From assembly GCA_023897205.1 (NCBI GenBank), contig JAHWDD010000002.1, positions 682,001 through 746,000 on the forward strand: a stretch of DNA of 64,000 bases, in the 5' to 3' direction. The translations under genes were made by a program, and so were the position numbers. The first letter of the stretch is position 1; the number at the start of each line of letters is the position of its first letter. Source of the DNA: Exophiala sp. HKRS030. Lineage: Eukaryota; Ascomycota; Eurotiomycetes; Chaetothyriales; Herpotrichiellaceae. Below, in pieces: positions 33,245-44,864 of the stretch. Under the pieces are notes generated by a model. That model made no database searches. It saw only the letters and a program-made list of their open reading frames with translations, and had not been told where the DNA came from.

Positions 33245-35059
33245 ATGGATGCGCGAAACCTCGGCGCCATGATTTCCACGCCGCAAAGCCGTGTCATCAT
33301 TCTCCGACAAACAATCACCTCGTTTCTCACAAACCACCCCTTCTTTTCGGCCCTGATAGCTTTTGTCTCCCTTTGCATCATCACACGAATCACCTCGGGC
33401 ATCAGATCAAAGGCGGCATACGCCAAACAATCACAGACACAAAATGCCAGCCCACCTCCACTTCTACCGTACTGGATTCCGTGGCTCGGTCACGGCCTCA
33501 ACTTCGCTCTAGGCGGCACCGACTTTTTGACGCAAGCTTCAAAGTCCCTCGGTGCCAATGGCTCAATCTTCACATTGTGGATGGCCAACAGCAAACACCA
33601 CGTCGTCACGGTGCCCGGCATAGAGAAACAACTGATATCCAGAGACGCGCCGCTGACGATGGAACCCTTCATCTACCACATCATGGAGACTTTCTGGGCC
33701 GACGGGGGTTCGGTACGGGCGACTGACCCTACAGCGGTCTGGGGATCCATCCACGGTGCTCTGAACGCCTTGATGCGAGAGGACTTTGTGGCGAGCGCGC
33801 TGGCCGACACCGTCAAAGCTTTAGAGGCCGACACGTACAACTTGATATCCGGAGTCGAATCACCCGTGGACCAAACCATATGGGAACGCGAGGCTGACGT
33901 ACAAATTGTCTCGCGGGACTTTACGAGTGGCGACGGCGGCTCGTTCGTGGCCGACGCCGAACTATGGCAACTACTAAGGTACTTTGTAGGCGAGATCGCC
34001 ACGACGGTCCTCATGGGTCGTGACTTTCTCCGGAACCACCCCAACTTCATGCACGACCTGTGGGAGATGGACGAGAAGCTCAATCTGTTCCTGGCCGGCC
34101 TGCCCGGCTGGTTCCCCAACATGACCCGCGCCGCGGCCGCGCGCGAGCGTGTCCTCGCGGCCATCGGGGACCATCACGAAGCCATGTTCAAGTACCTCGA
34201 CGGGAAAGACCCCGGCCCACGCTGGACCGACATGTCGGACGTGAGTCCCGTCATCGTCAAGCGCGCGACCGAGTTCCGCAAGGCCGGAAGTTCTCGACGT
34301 GCCTGGACAACGGGCAACGCGACGATCGTCTGGGTCATGAACATCAACTCCAACGCCGTCATCTTCTGGATGGTGTGGTACATTTTCAGCGACCCGTGTT
34401 TGGTGGAGGAGATCCGTCGTGAGGTCGCTCCGTATGTCCGATTCGTTCCTCCCCATGACAATGGGCTCCCCATAAAAGAGGCCCCCCGCCTGACCATCGA
34501 CTTGGCTGCGTTGTGGCCGAAGTGTCCCTTGCTCAAGGGGGCCTTTTTCGAGACGATGCGACTCGAGGCGGCCAGTATGAGTTACAAGAAGATCCTGGAG
34601 GATTTTGTCGTGACCGAATCCGACGAGGATGCCAGGATGTTGGGGAAGAGCGAGCCGCAGAGTTTCCTCCTGCGAAAGGGCGAGTTCGTGTGTATCCCAC
34701 ATGGCGTGCACCAGAGTGACGAAAAGTACTACCGAGACCCGACGAGGTTTGATCCCAGACGATTCTGGACCAAGGACGCCGTTGGTGAGGAGAAATCGGA
34801 AACCCCCCAAGGGTCATCGGACGCAAAGGTCGATTACGGCACGATGAGAGTCTGGGGAGGTGGGAAGCACATGTGCAAGGGCAAGACGTTTGCCGAAAGG
34901 GAGGTCTTGTTGTTCGTGGCCGCCATCGTCATGCAATGGGACGTTGTACCGGTCGGAAACGGCGGAAGGTGGGTTCATCCTGGGAGAAAACCCGGAGGTG
35001 GTGCGGTGAATCCTGTGAAACCTGTCAGGGTCAGGATGATGCGTAGAGAAGGTTGGTGA
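33245..35059 (+). CDS. Cytochrome P450, CYP7/CYP8-like
   Basis: 604 residues, single exon, ATG at 33245. The N-terminal membrane anchor is around residues 30-50 (HPFFSALIAFVSLCIITRIT). A proline-rich hinge follows (PPPLLPYWIPWLG). The K-helix E-x-x-R is at 436-439 (FFETMRLEA). The heme loop reads WGGGKHMCKGKTFAERE with cysteine ligand C544; W replaces the usual F at the loop start. The I-helix (about 362-375) reads VMNINSNAVIFW, lacking the usual acid-threonine pair used for O2 activation. This feature is shared with CYP8-type isomerases and some CYP7-like fungal P450s. The pattern supports the CYP7/8 clan, where chemistry can be hydroxylation or peroxide rearrangement. Substrate unknown. Confidence 0.9.
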   Translation: MDARNLGAMISTPQSRVIILRQTITSFLTNHPFFSALIAFVSLCIITRITSGIRSKAAYAKQSQTQNASPPPLLPYWIPWLGHGLNFALGGTDFLTQASKSLGANGSIFTLWMANSKHHVVTVPGIEKQLISRDAPLTMEPFIYHIMETFWADGGSVRATDPTAVWGSIHGALNALMREDFVASALADTVKALEADTYNLISGVESPVDQTIWEREADVQIVSRDFTSGDGGSFVADAELWQLLRYFVGEIATTVLMGRDFLRNHPNFMHDLWEMDEKLNLFLAGLPGWFPNMTRAAAARERVLAAIGDHHEAMFKYLDGKDPGPRWTDMSDVSPVIVKRATEFRKAGSSRRAWTTGNATIVWVMNINSNAVIFWMVWYIFSDPCLVEEIRREVAPYVRFVPPHDNGLPIKEAPRLTIDLAALWPKCPLLKGAFFETMRLEAASMSYKKILEDFVVTESDEDARMLGKSEPQSFLLRKGEFVCIPHGVHQSDEKYYRDPTRFDPRRFWTKDAVGEEKSETPQGSSDAKVDYGTMRVWGGGKHMCKGKTFAEREVLLFVAAIVMQWDVVPVGNGGRWVHPGRKPGGGAVNPVKPVRVRMMRREGW

Positions 35060-36240
35060 GGAAGATTCGTAGAAGGGGGGGATACGTACGAGTCAGGTAA
35101 TGACGGGGGTATTTGAATGGGTATTTCTGGAGTCGTGCCCAGTGAAGATGCACGACTACGAATAACAAGGCTGAGTCTGCACTCGTTCGAGCGACTCATG
35201 GACCGATTAGATGTGTAAGATCTCAAACGCATACTGTGTTATACAACGTAAGCAACCCTGAACCTTTTTCAACTCTGTTGATTTTTGTGGTGCGTCGGGG
35301 ATGATGTTTCCCACAGCCCATATGACCCGTGAACCATGACACATTGCACCCGAGAAGGGTTGGACAAACATTGGGAGGCTTGACAAGACTCAGCTGAGGT
35401 AAGGTGCCAGGTGGTTAGGTGAACCAGTTGTTGTACAGCTGTACATGTCTCGTATTTTGTATATATTCTCGTATTTCTGATGGTTGGGCACGAATCCAGA
35501 ATCGCGGAGTCAGCCCGGGCGCCCTTCCCCCTCCCCCCCCCCCCGGTTAGAGTAAGTCTATACGAATGACTTGGGTGTGTACGCTCAATACTCATTTTCC
35601 AACCTCATCGGTCATCCTCGTGTTCGAGTAAAGAGATTCCGAATGAAATTTTCAGCCTACCAGCTAGCTAAAAGGTATCACCTCCCCCCTCTCGTATCGC
35701 TTGCCTCGAACCAAAAAAATAAAATAAAAACTGTTGGTCATCCGAACTCGAAAAAGAGCAGAGGTAGTCAAGGAGTCAGGCATTCCTCGTATTGTTTTTT
35801 CTTTTTTGACTTCCTCCCGTACCGAGTACCAACTAGGTAACTGTTCGCTCTCAGCTCAGCTTCGCATGAGCTCACGGATTACGGGTCGAACTCCGAACCT
35901 CTTCAACCGGGACACCATCATGGTGTAATGTAAAGCTTTGTAAAGCGAAACCTAACCCTCCCTACACCGAATATTTAGTCACTGTAGTTTTTGGCTCTCG
36001 CTAAACGAGTTCGACGGCCCGTCGTGTGTGAGACCTCGTAAAAGAGACATCCAGAACAACCTGACGATGACCATGACGATGGCTCGATTGTAGATAGGCT
36101 TATAAGTGACCCCCTTATCCGTACTCCGTCGTAGAGCATTTCATCACACTGGCCCTCGTACTCTTCACACTGACACCGACACCGCCGTCAAACCGTCTTC
36201 TCGAACACATTTCTTTTCACTCTGAAAGCTACCAAAAAGA
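35060..36240. other. Intergenic region with homopolymer tracts
   Basis: About 1.2 kb. It holds a 12-base C run at 35533-35544 and several A-rich stretches near 35710-35735. A TATAAG element at about 36102 could serve the small secreted-protein gene 135 bases downstream. No open frame has coding support. Confidence 0.45.
35533..35544. repeat. Poly-C homopolymer tract
   Basis: Twelve consecutive C residues preceded by another C-rich stretch; length may be unreliable in the assembly. Confidence 0.9.
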
Positions 36241-36684
36241 ATGCTCTTCACCAAAATCTTCCTAGCCACCTTTGTACTTTTGATCCCTTCATCCCTGACC
36301 TCACCTCTGCCGGCAGATAATACAACACCGGCAAAAGAGACTTGTCTCAGACCGAACCGAGATGGTAATAGCATCGACAAGGTATGTGTGACAAATGTCA
36401 CTCTGTACGAGTTACATGTGCCCAGAGACGTTTCTCTTCCTTTTTCGTTCCTTTTCCCTCATCACCGCTTTTGCCCAACACGAAAACTGCAGCTCTATCC
36501 AAACCCAAAAATGACATGACTGACTCTTATGTCTTGGTAATCAAAGCGTCAAATGGTAGGACGTTGCCACAATGGATATTGCGTCGTCGACCGTCAGACC
36601 GGAAAACTGTGTCCCACCATAACTTGCAGTCTGTCAGATAAGGAGGGAGAAGAATGTCGATGTGTTCCAGTTAGGGATGACTGA
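36241..36684 (+). CDS. Small secreted cysteine-rich protein (spliced)
   Basis: Two exons, 36241-36381 and 36547-36684, separated by a 165-base intron (GTATGT...CAAAG, phase 0), encode 92 residues. Residues 1-24 are a clear signal peptide (LFTKIFLATFVLLIPSSLTS). The mature part has seven cysteines: one in exon 1 (KETCLRPNRDG) and six in exon 2 (GRCHNGYCVV, KLCPTITC, GEECRCVPV). Cysteine density and length match fungal candidate effectors or antimicrobial-type secreted proteins; I recognise no named family. An alternative 5' site (GTAATA at 36365) paired with the AG at 36559-36560 would shorten the linker and keep the same six downstream cysteines. The odd cysteine number may mean a dimer or a slightly different splice. 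A TATAAG lies about 140 bases upstream. Confidence 0.68.
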
Positions 36685-37244
36685 GGAGAGGAGGGAGAGA
36701 GAAACAAGTGACAATGTTCGAGGTGGTGGAGGTCAGAGAGTCGGATCGTGGGCAGAAGAACCCCATTCAAAAGCGCAGTGTTGAGTCCGACTGTGGTTTG
36801 CGGTGTGTACTGTACCATTTCTGCTTTTTTGGCCATTTTTCTTTTGGTATGGTCGAGGCCAAAAAGCATAATGTAGCCTTCATGTACATTTGCTATTTGA
36901 CTCGTGGGATGTTGGATTCTCCGGTTCCTTGGCCAGGTCGTGCGTGAGAAGGCAAGCGCTTCTGTTTCACAGCATATCTGGCGCCTCAATGTTGAAAAAC
37001 CTGACATGAGGTAACTCGCTCATCCTCAAAACATGCAAGAGCCCTTCTTCCTTCCGTCCACTTTCAAAGACGTATTTGGTGATATCCAGAGAATTATCTT
37101 CATCCAGGAAATACTCAAGTTGAACACTTTGGCAAGTGTTGTTGGGCTGATCCACGACGGGAGAGTTCTTGCGGTTGCATGTGCCGCCTCTTTCGATTTC
37201 TGTCTCTCTCTCTCTCTCTCTTCTTTTCTCCAGATCATCCGTCA
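36685..37244. other. Intergenic region with CT repeat
   Basis: About 560 bases between the secreted-protein gene and the ankyrin gene stop, with a TC dinucleotide tract at 37202-37221. Nothing else supported. Confidence 0.45.
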
Positions 37245-37916
37245 TCATGTCGCCTTTCCCTCCGTCGTACCATTCTCTTTCGTCGTCGTCGTCGAGGGCT
37301 CTTCTTCTGGTCTCATCGATTCCACATCTTCCTGCGCTGCCTCACCTTCCTCCTCCTGGCCTCCTCCTACACCCTTTTCTAACCCTTCGCACTCCTTCAA
37401 CATCCACTCGGCACATTCGGCCGCCCCTTCCTTGGCCGAAATCTCACTCTCAAACACTGCATCTCTCCCCGCGGCATTGACGATCCCGGGGTCCGCACCC
37501 GCTCCCACGAGTGCCTTGACGACGTCCAGGTGGCCATTGATCCCCGCCCAATGCAACGGCGTGTTCCCATTCACGTTCTTGTGGTTCACGAGCGCTGGCG
37601 CTGACTTGTCCGCCGTGGTCGCGCCGACGCTCGATCCCAGTGCGTCCGAGGGCGTGAGTAAGCCCAGTATGTACTTCACGACCTCGAGGTTGCCGTTCGC
37701 CGCAGGATAGTGGAGCAGACTCGACTGTGACCCCAGACCGTCTTCGTCAACGTCAATGGCCGACGCGAGGATCACTGAAGGTGGGCACGAGTGCGTCGCG
37801 CAAAGATTCGTTATGAGTTGTCTGAGAGACTCGAGGTCGCCGGCCCGCGAAAAATATATCAGGTCATCGAGTTCGTCCGGGGTGGGAGTGGGTAGGGGAG
37901 GAGCAGCGGACGGCAT
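37245..37916 (-). CDS. YAR1: Ankyrin-repeat protein, Yar1-like
   Basis: 223 residues, single exon, ATG at 37916. Ankyrin repeats start at about residue 14: DELDDLIYFSRAGDLESLRQ, then SSLLHYPAANGNLEVVKYIL and NGNTPLHWAGINGHLDVVKA. They are followed by an acidic, disordered tail. Length and repeat wording resemble Yar1, the yeast chaperone that protects the ribosomal protein Rps3 before its assembly into the 40S subunit. Ankyrin repeats are widespread, so the symbol is tentative. No signal peptide or membrane span. Confidence 0.75.
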   Translation of the reverse strand: MPSAAPPLPTPTPDELDDLIYFSRAGDLESLRQLITNLCATHSCPPSVILASAIDVDEDGLGSQSSLLHYPAANGNLEVVKYILGLLTPSDALGSSVGATTADKSAPALVNHKNVNGNTPLHWAGINGHLDVVKALVGAGADPGIVNAAGRDAVFESEISAKEGAAECAEWMLKECEGLEKGVGGGQEEEGEAAQEDVESMRPEEEPSTTTTKENGTTEGKAT

Positions 37917-38348
37917 GGTCGTAAGACTGAACTGCTATGAGTGATGTCGTTCTATGGTGAGTCTGGAATATTGTGTTCACTCATGAGAGTCTGTAGAACA
38001 ACTACTGTAGTGGCGTCTTGGAATTGATTTTCAAAAAATAAAAAGAAGGTGAATTTGAATGTTTAAAAATGATGTCATTTGATTTTCCCCAGACGCCAAA
38101 AAAAATGAAAACACCAAAACTCACAACGGAGTCCTTTTCTTCATTCGAGATACAAAGCTGTACCTGGATTATGCATTCATGTTTGACAAACCATCCATCG
38201 ACTCCTCTCAAATTTCATGATCAAGACTACAAAACACCAACTCTCCGAAACCCTCGTGATCTTCTGCAGGACGCCATCTGTGTATAAGTATCTCGTTCAC
38301 GTAAACCCAACCACAAACGGCCCAACCAACCTCACATTTAATACCTAC
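37917..38348. other. Intergenic region
   Basis: About 430 bases, AT-rich near 38030-38110; nothing supported. Confidence 0.4.
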
Positions 38349-40349
38349 TTAACCCTCTGTCCCAAAAGTACCTTGAATCTCTGGAGACATGTCAATTATC
38401 CCCGGACCAACCGTCCAATTTTGCAAGTGCATGGCATGCATGATAAAATCTGCCGTGAGAACGGAATGGGCGTCGTCTTCGTAGACCCACTCGGTGCAGG
38501 AATCCATGGACGGATTCGGCCAATTGCAAGTGGTGGTGCTTACCAGTGCCGGAAAAAAGTACCAATTCCTGTGGCAAAGTGCCTCCCGCAGGTGCGGAAT
38601 TGGACACAGTTCAATGTCGGCGCTGTGTGGTATGTTGATTTGAGCAGATGTTGGCCGGTACAGCTGTGGGATTTTCAAGTAGTTTTCCTCTGATGGTGAA
38701 ATCATCCACTATGTAGAAGTTTAGCCCGTGCACCACGATGGTTTCGAAACGCCACAAACCCTGATCAAGAATGTAAACATGACCGAGAGAGCCAGCCGGG
38801 AAGCCCATTCCATTTCTTCAAGCATTGTACAGAGTTCCGCAGCAAAATGACAAGCAGAATGTGAGTCGGATTGGCGCCGACGTCGAAAGAGTAGATCGAC
38901 ATAGGGTCTTTCCGGACCCAAGATGTCATCCACCGGACACCCTTGAGACAACAAATTGCGAGCAAGTTTCAGGTAATCCGTGATGGCTTTCGCCATTGGC
39001 CTGGCATTGGGTTCCAATCGAGGCAATGCCATGGACGATGCTGGCCAAGAGACTGATGGCGGAATATCAGTCCATCGATGGCGTCTGCTGTGGACGCTCG
39101 GGGACATGTCATGACAATCATTGAAGGTTGACGAGGCACTGGAAAGCAGTTGCGGTTCTGCAGCATCCCTGGAAAGGGACGGGTATGTGCTCTGGTCCTC
39201 GACTGGAGCATGCGTGAATGGCGCCGTCCTTGGCGGTGCCACGGTCATCGGGGGGTGTGACCTCCTGCGGGCTTCATGGTGCGAGCAGTCATCGGCAGAG
39301 AAAGTGACACGATCCTACACGATCAGTCCTATTCAAATCAAGGATAGAGACGGTTACCTTGTCAAAAGATTCCTTTGAAACAAAAGAAAACAATGCTTGA
39401 GTACCCAGCCTCGAGTCCACCGCCCGACCTGACTTTGATGAGCGGATGGTGATGCACTGTCTGAAAGCAACATACCATCATTGAGGTCACATGGCCTTCC
39501 ATCGACGCTCTGGTCTATCCTGGGATTCTGAAACTCATTCAAGTATCTTATGACTTCGCCGAGGCCTAAGCCAGAAGCCGCTCTCATTTGACCTTGCTGT
39601 AGAGTCCTTGCTTCATGCTCGCTCGATATGTCGAGCACCAAATTCCCAGGAGCAGTTGCTTCTGGAATCCGAGGACTTCCAACTTCGTGCTTGATCCGCT
39701 GCATCGGACTACAGGACTCTAAACCTCCAGGGAAAGAAGATGGATGGTTGGAGGGTCCACCAGAGATTTCCCGGACTCTGATAGATCTGCGTTTTCTGAT
39801 AGACCCCTTTGGGCGACGGCCTTCCTGTTTGGCATTTCTATGTATGACATCCTCGAGCTCCGATTTGACGTCCGCTACCATGCTCTGAATGGCTTCGGGA
39901 ACTTCTGTCGTTGCAAGGGAGGAGGAGATCGTAATCGTTAGATCCTGCATGGAAGATTCATCATATATCTGTTCAAGGACTCTAATGAAGTTATGATCTC
40001 GAGAGTTTCGAAGGGAAATCAAGAGACCTTCGAAGGCCCATTTGTAGAGACTGAGCTCGTCCACCTTGCGGCTCAATGCAGTCGTTCTTCTGCGATACGA
40101 TGTTCCGTTATAAACACAATGCTCTCCAGACGAAACACACGACGCGCAGGGCATCGTTCCCGAGCACTGGTTCCCGAGCATCAGAACAAGACCAGATTCT
40201 AGAGCAGCGGCTTTTGCGGATGAAAGTCGGACAACACTTACCTTGACTTTGGAGTTTCTGCAGCTGTTACATGCGGGAGAATTTCTGGACTTACGTAGTC
40301 CATCCACATTGTCACTAGCTGGGGCCGGAATGTCTGTTTTGCTATTCAT
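38349..40349 (-). CDS. Zn2Cys6 transcription factor with DUF3425-like C-terminus
   Basis: Proposed exons, all phase 0: 40242-40349, 39429-40166, 38760-39314 and 38349-38708, giving 586 residues. Intron 1 (40167-40241, GTAAGT...CCAG, 75 bases) splits the zinc cluster; splicing joins SPACNSCRNSKVK to CSGTMPCASCVSSGEHC, restoring the six-cysteine pattern. Intron 3 (38709-38759) joins TFLIR to WMISPSEENYLKIP. That region and DIELCPIPHLREALCH and DFIMHAMHLQNWTVGPG match the conserved C-terminal domain of a fungal Zn2Cys6/bZIP regulator group (DUF3425-like). Intron 2 (39315-39428) is the least certain; a tiny exon inside it, or a different boundary, is possible. The central part is polar and disordered. 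Targets unknown. Confidence 0.8.
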
Positions 40350-42429
40350 ACTGGGCGGGAGAGAGATCCAAAGATGGAAAAGGGCAGTCGTCGTAGACAA
40401 AGCGATGAAGAAAGCCTCATGTAGTCTTCCTCAAAAGTGATCTCAAAGTAGATGGTCAGTAAACGAAACTCGACCTTTGGCGAAAGGCGATCATGATGGA
40501 TATAGGCACCCTCGCAGATAGGGGCCGTAATGTTGGATGCGCCGCACATGGAGCCTCCCACTTCCCAACGACAAGGGTTCGCAGATGGTGCTTCTCGGTA
40601 CTGCAGCTTAGACAAACGGCACGCGAATTGTCTTCACCAGGGCCAATGGCAATCTATACCAAACTATTGGGAGCCAATGACGCAGAAGCATAGCTCTGCT
40701 TGGCTTGATTGTTGGCAAAAGCCACCTCGTTCCGGCCCTTTCGAGATCACATTTTCTTGCTGCGGGGGATGATGATGATGACCGAATTAGTCGCTTTCGA
40801 AATGACGGTGAAGAGCAAGAGCTCGACCATTGGCCCTTTGAAGCGATGAGGCTGCAGTTGTGGCTTAAAAAGTCCCATTCCAGGCGCTCAAGAGGCCCGA
40901 GCCATCACAGGAGGATCCCTCGTCCCCGATGCGAGAATGCCTGGTGATTCGACCATCTGATGATTTTGGTCGGGCTGAGAATGAAAATAGCGACGGGAAC
41001 ATTCCCGTCAGAGTTGAGAAGGCAACCTGCAGCAGGGGTCAGGAATATGAGGCTTCGAGTTCGGTGTAGATTAGGTTGGGGGATGTGCATCGTCGTCACC
41101 ATTTTGGGTTTCGATGTTTGGAGATAGAATGCTGTCAGAGGCCGGAAGCAAGCAGAAGGAGAGTGTGGCTGGCTGACCGAGTCATGAATAATCCTGATAT
41201 TCCGATCTTGTAGTGTAAAGTTCGGATGGCTGAGATGGCTGAAGCGGTAAGATCTTCCGCTCCGCCTTGCAAGGACCAGGATAGATAGATGGTGTCCTCC
41301 AGCAGTTGGCGAAGCGAAGCTCGGATGTCCCTGGACACTGTTGACCCTGAGATTAGTTTCTGAAACGAAATCAACGTAGTTTATTGACCCGATTACTCCG
41401 GAATGAGTCCCCGGAGGTAGCGGTCAAGCTTAGGCAACATGATTGAGGGTGTGAGAAGTCAGGAAGTAATCTGAGGACGCAATCAGTACGGAGTACAACT
41501 GAAGTGACACGAGACTAATGCAAGCCCCGTGGTTGTTTCCATGAGATTTTCAGAGTTCTGCCTGTCAAAGTCATTGTCGACAACGATAGCGTCCCAACCT
41601 ACGACCCGCATGTCCTCTACTCCATCACTGCGGTGGCTTTGGTCTCGATTGGCAAGAACATCCTAGTTCACAGGCTTCATGAGTCACCACAAGTCACTCG
41701 ACCAGTTACATGTCGTGCAATGTCGGTAAAGCCTCCACACAGTGATCCTTGGTCGCACGCAGACTGTGACAGCGCGGACCGACAATCATCTGATGTCTCA
41801 TGATCTCAAGTGATTTTTGATTGAAAGATCGAGCTTCGCAATACTAGTCTTCCTCTTGTCTTGTGCTCGTGTGTATCTCAGGGCACGACACTGGGCTCGC
41901 TGGCTACAGAAGATATGTGTCTCGGGGCAGTGCCTTCGCCCATCAAAGCCAATTGAATGCTCCGCCGACACACCGTGTTCATTGCACACGAAATCGGGTA
42001 ACAGGTGAAACGGTTGCTTCATTCCGGGGAGCTAGGTAATATGCTCGCCTGTGACTCCGTAGTATGTCACCAAGGTCCAATTTCTATGTTTCAATAGCAT
42101 AATCCATCATGATACACCACTGTCCAATGACGTGTGACAGTTGTATATTGACAAGGTCCATCGCAGGTTGTTCTGTGGCGCAAACGTTCTGAAGATGCCG
42201 GCTGGGTCTTCCACGCTTTAGATGTTCCGAAGGTGGAACATGCGTGCAGGAGAAGAAACGCCCCTCCAGTGTCTGCCGGTAAGATCCCATTCACCGTCAA
42301 AATCAGTATTCGGGGGATCACTAGGGGGTGACATCGGGACGCTGCTTCAGGGGCCACAACCCACACAGCATGCGGACAGTGTAGAGGTGATCAAGAGCCC
42401 ATGAGAAGAGCGAGGCACGCAAGTGAGGC
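40350..42429. other. Long intergenic region, no gene recognised
   Basis: About 2.1 kb between the zinc-cluster regulator start and the AP-1 mu stop. Open frames are short, mutually overlapping and without motif. It contains a GATGATGATGATGAC stretch near 40768 and a TACGGAGTA motif at 41487-41495. A non-coding transcript or a decayed gene beyond recognition cannot be excluded. Confidence 0.4.
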
Positions 42430-43923
42430 TCAACCTTGTACGTCAGGTAATCGAACCGCAATATCGCCGGACTGAGTGATATATCTGACCCAGGGTAACG
42501 AGGGATATTGCAACTGTGGCCAATTAGCAAACGTCATCTTGCCCTGATCAGATATGACAAACCTTTGGTTCGATGATTTTCAAATATCTCACCTGAATTC
42601 CGCTGGTCGTGAAATAAGGAATTTCGAATTTGACATTGATAGGTCTTTTCGCTTTGCCTTCGCCTGTTATGCCTCCCATACTACCACCAAATCCGCCGGT
42701 CATCCCACCACCGCGCTCATCATCGCCCTTGACACTAGGGAGTCCTAGCTCCGCTCGCATCAAGAACTCCTTTCCCCCGCCAAATTGTTTGATCTTCCAG
42801 ACAATGGCGGACTTCTCGGGAGCGTAGTGCACTGAACCGATATTTGTCCGGAATCTCGGTGAGTCCGCATCGTCGGGCACGGGTATGATGATTTCGACAT
42901 TGTTGGCTGTCGACCGCCGTTTGAACTGTGCTCTGGCCTTGAGCATATATTCGATCCTGGACCCAGAATGTGACTCGACAACACACTCGACCCATATCAA
43001 AGGCTTCACCGCGGTGTTGAGACGATAGCTCATAAGCTCAAATTCTCCGTCCGGTGGTATAAAGCTGATGGTCCGGTCATTCTCGAATCTTGATAGCCTG
43101 ACACATTGGTGAAACTTGACATCCTCCATCTCGACGGCCTTACCACGTGTTGCCCTTCCTGTTGATTCAAACATAGCCTTGTCGTTCAAACCCAACCGAA
43201 GTTCAGGCATACCTGAAAGATAACATTTCATTTTGATGGCACCCAATATCTCGGATCGGAGAACGCTGCCCGTGGAAGACACCAACAGATTGAGGGATTC
43301 AATGACGTCCAGAAAGACTTCGTTTTTACGGTATCTGATGCCTTCACTTCTCCATGATACAGCATTGGTGACGGCAATAGGCGGTCGGGCTTGAACTTCG
43401 AGTTTGTGCGATTCTTGGGTGATGTACTCCTGAAGGATCTTCGATTCGGTCGTCTGAGGGTATCCAAAGTCCATCATCTCATCCAACAACTCATAGATGA
43501 TCACAAAGTTGTCTCGTATTGATTCCTCCTCCAGTTCTTTGAAATACTCTGTAAAGACTTCCACGATTTTGTGGAGGAACAGGAGGATCTCGGCGGCATT
43601 TGTGTTGCGTTTCGTCAAGGCAAGAAGATAAAGGTTGGAGTGGCGGATATAGAGATACTATGAAATGCTCAGCGTCCAGGGTCCCAGTGTAAAAGCACAT
43701 GCGACTTACATTGATCCCCTCGTCCGAGAAGCAAGGGGGAACTGCAGAAGACTCTTCCTCGGCTTCGGAGAGCAGGACAGGGAACTTCTCAACCGCTGAC
43801 ATGGGCACATCGCCACGGTAGTTTCGCGCAAGGAGGGTCTGTAAGATTCAGCAGATGCCCTTGTGAGTGCGCTGTTCACATTACCTTGCCCTTCAGATCC
43901 AGAAAGAACAACGCGGACGCCAT
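42430..43923 (-). CDS. APM1: AP-1 clathrin adaptor complex mu subunit
   Basis: Four exons: 43885-43923, 43710-43838, 42563-43657 and 42430-42513, with introns of 46, 52 and 49 bases, all phase 0, giving 448 residues, the normal length. The N-terminal longin part reads MASALFFLDLKGK-TLLARNYRGDVP and YLYIRHSNLYLLALTKRN. The C-terminal mu-homology domain starts near AVSWRSEGIRYRKNEVFLDV and includes KCYLSGMPELRLGLNDK and SFIPPDGEFELMSYRL. The last exon supplies LQYPSLPWVRYITQSGDIAV, the expected end. Mu1 recognises YxxPhi sorting signals and lets AP-1 select cargo between the trans-Golgi and endosomes. Housekeeping gene; it marks the border of the accessory region that follows. Confidence 0.96.
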
Positions 43924-44864
43924 GATTATGGGTGAAGAATTACAGCTCGACAAAAGACAGATGGGTACAAGTGTAATCAGCGAGGATCCTGCATTCTATA
44001 GATTAAACAACGGTAAGAGGAGACCAGATTGAATTGAATGTTCGTGCAAAAGCTGTCTGATGAATGAACCTGCGATGATCTGAGGCCACTTTGATTCACT
44101 GACGTCCCGCAGCCGCAGCCGCTCTAGATGCTTTGCCAAGGCATGGGAAACCTGATCGGGAAAATGGATGATGCCGCCCTTGCTCATACCAATCCTATCG
44201 GGACGCTACGAGTACATTCACAAACACCGACACAGTTCGAGCGGTCCTGTTAAGACTGAATAGGCGAAGCACGGTCGGGGCCTTGCGAATCAGCAGAAAC
44301 AGGATGATCGATCAGTCTTGAAGGCTGAGTCGGAACCTGCAGATTCGGTTTTGCCATAGCTTTGGTGATGCACTGCCAGACAGGTTTTGTCAGGCCTTGG
44401 ATAGGGTGCTTATTGGAAAGGAAGATCCGGGGCTTCAGTTGGATACCTGACCAATACTCTACCTCTTGATTCAAGGCCTCAAAGCGTCAACTTATCTTGA
44501 TTCGGGATCGTCTTGCAAATCACTGAGGAAACTGCTCGATCCTTGTCACTTTACGTTCTTGGTTTACCGAGCCGCCCGAACTTTTACCAAGCTCAACAAC
44601 AGTAACATAGTCTTTGCCGACGCGAGCTTTCCCACTGGTTCTTCGCATTGTACTGTAACTTAGCTTCCATGGAATCGTTCTCACCTTACCACAAACGTGG
44701 GTCCTTCGCGCCTCCAGCATGAACTGGCTAACCTCTGAGTCCGACCAATCTGTCGTGGCTTTAGCGGGAAACGGGTTCGTTCCCATGAGATTTATACCTT
44801 TGAGGTTTACCACGTCCGTCACCCTTGCTCTTGATGAGCATCAGGTGGACAAGATACTGCTCTC
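43924..44864. other. Intergenic region between AP-1 mu and the reductase
   Basis: About 940 bases; no supported gene. It is the boundary between housekeeping genes and the catabolic cluster. Confidence 0.4.

Noticed and set aside
35940..35960. CCTAACCCTCC as telomere-like repeat
   Set aside because: A single unit with no tandem array; chance match.
40350..42429. Possible gene in the 2 kb gap
   Set aside because: Only short overlapping frames; attempted joins gave no family motif.
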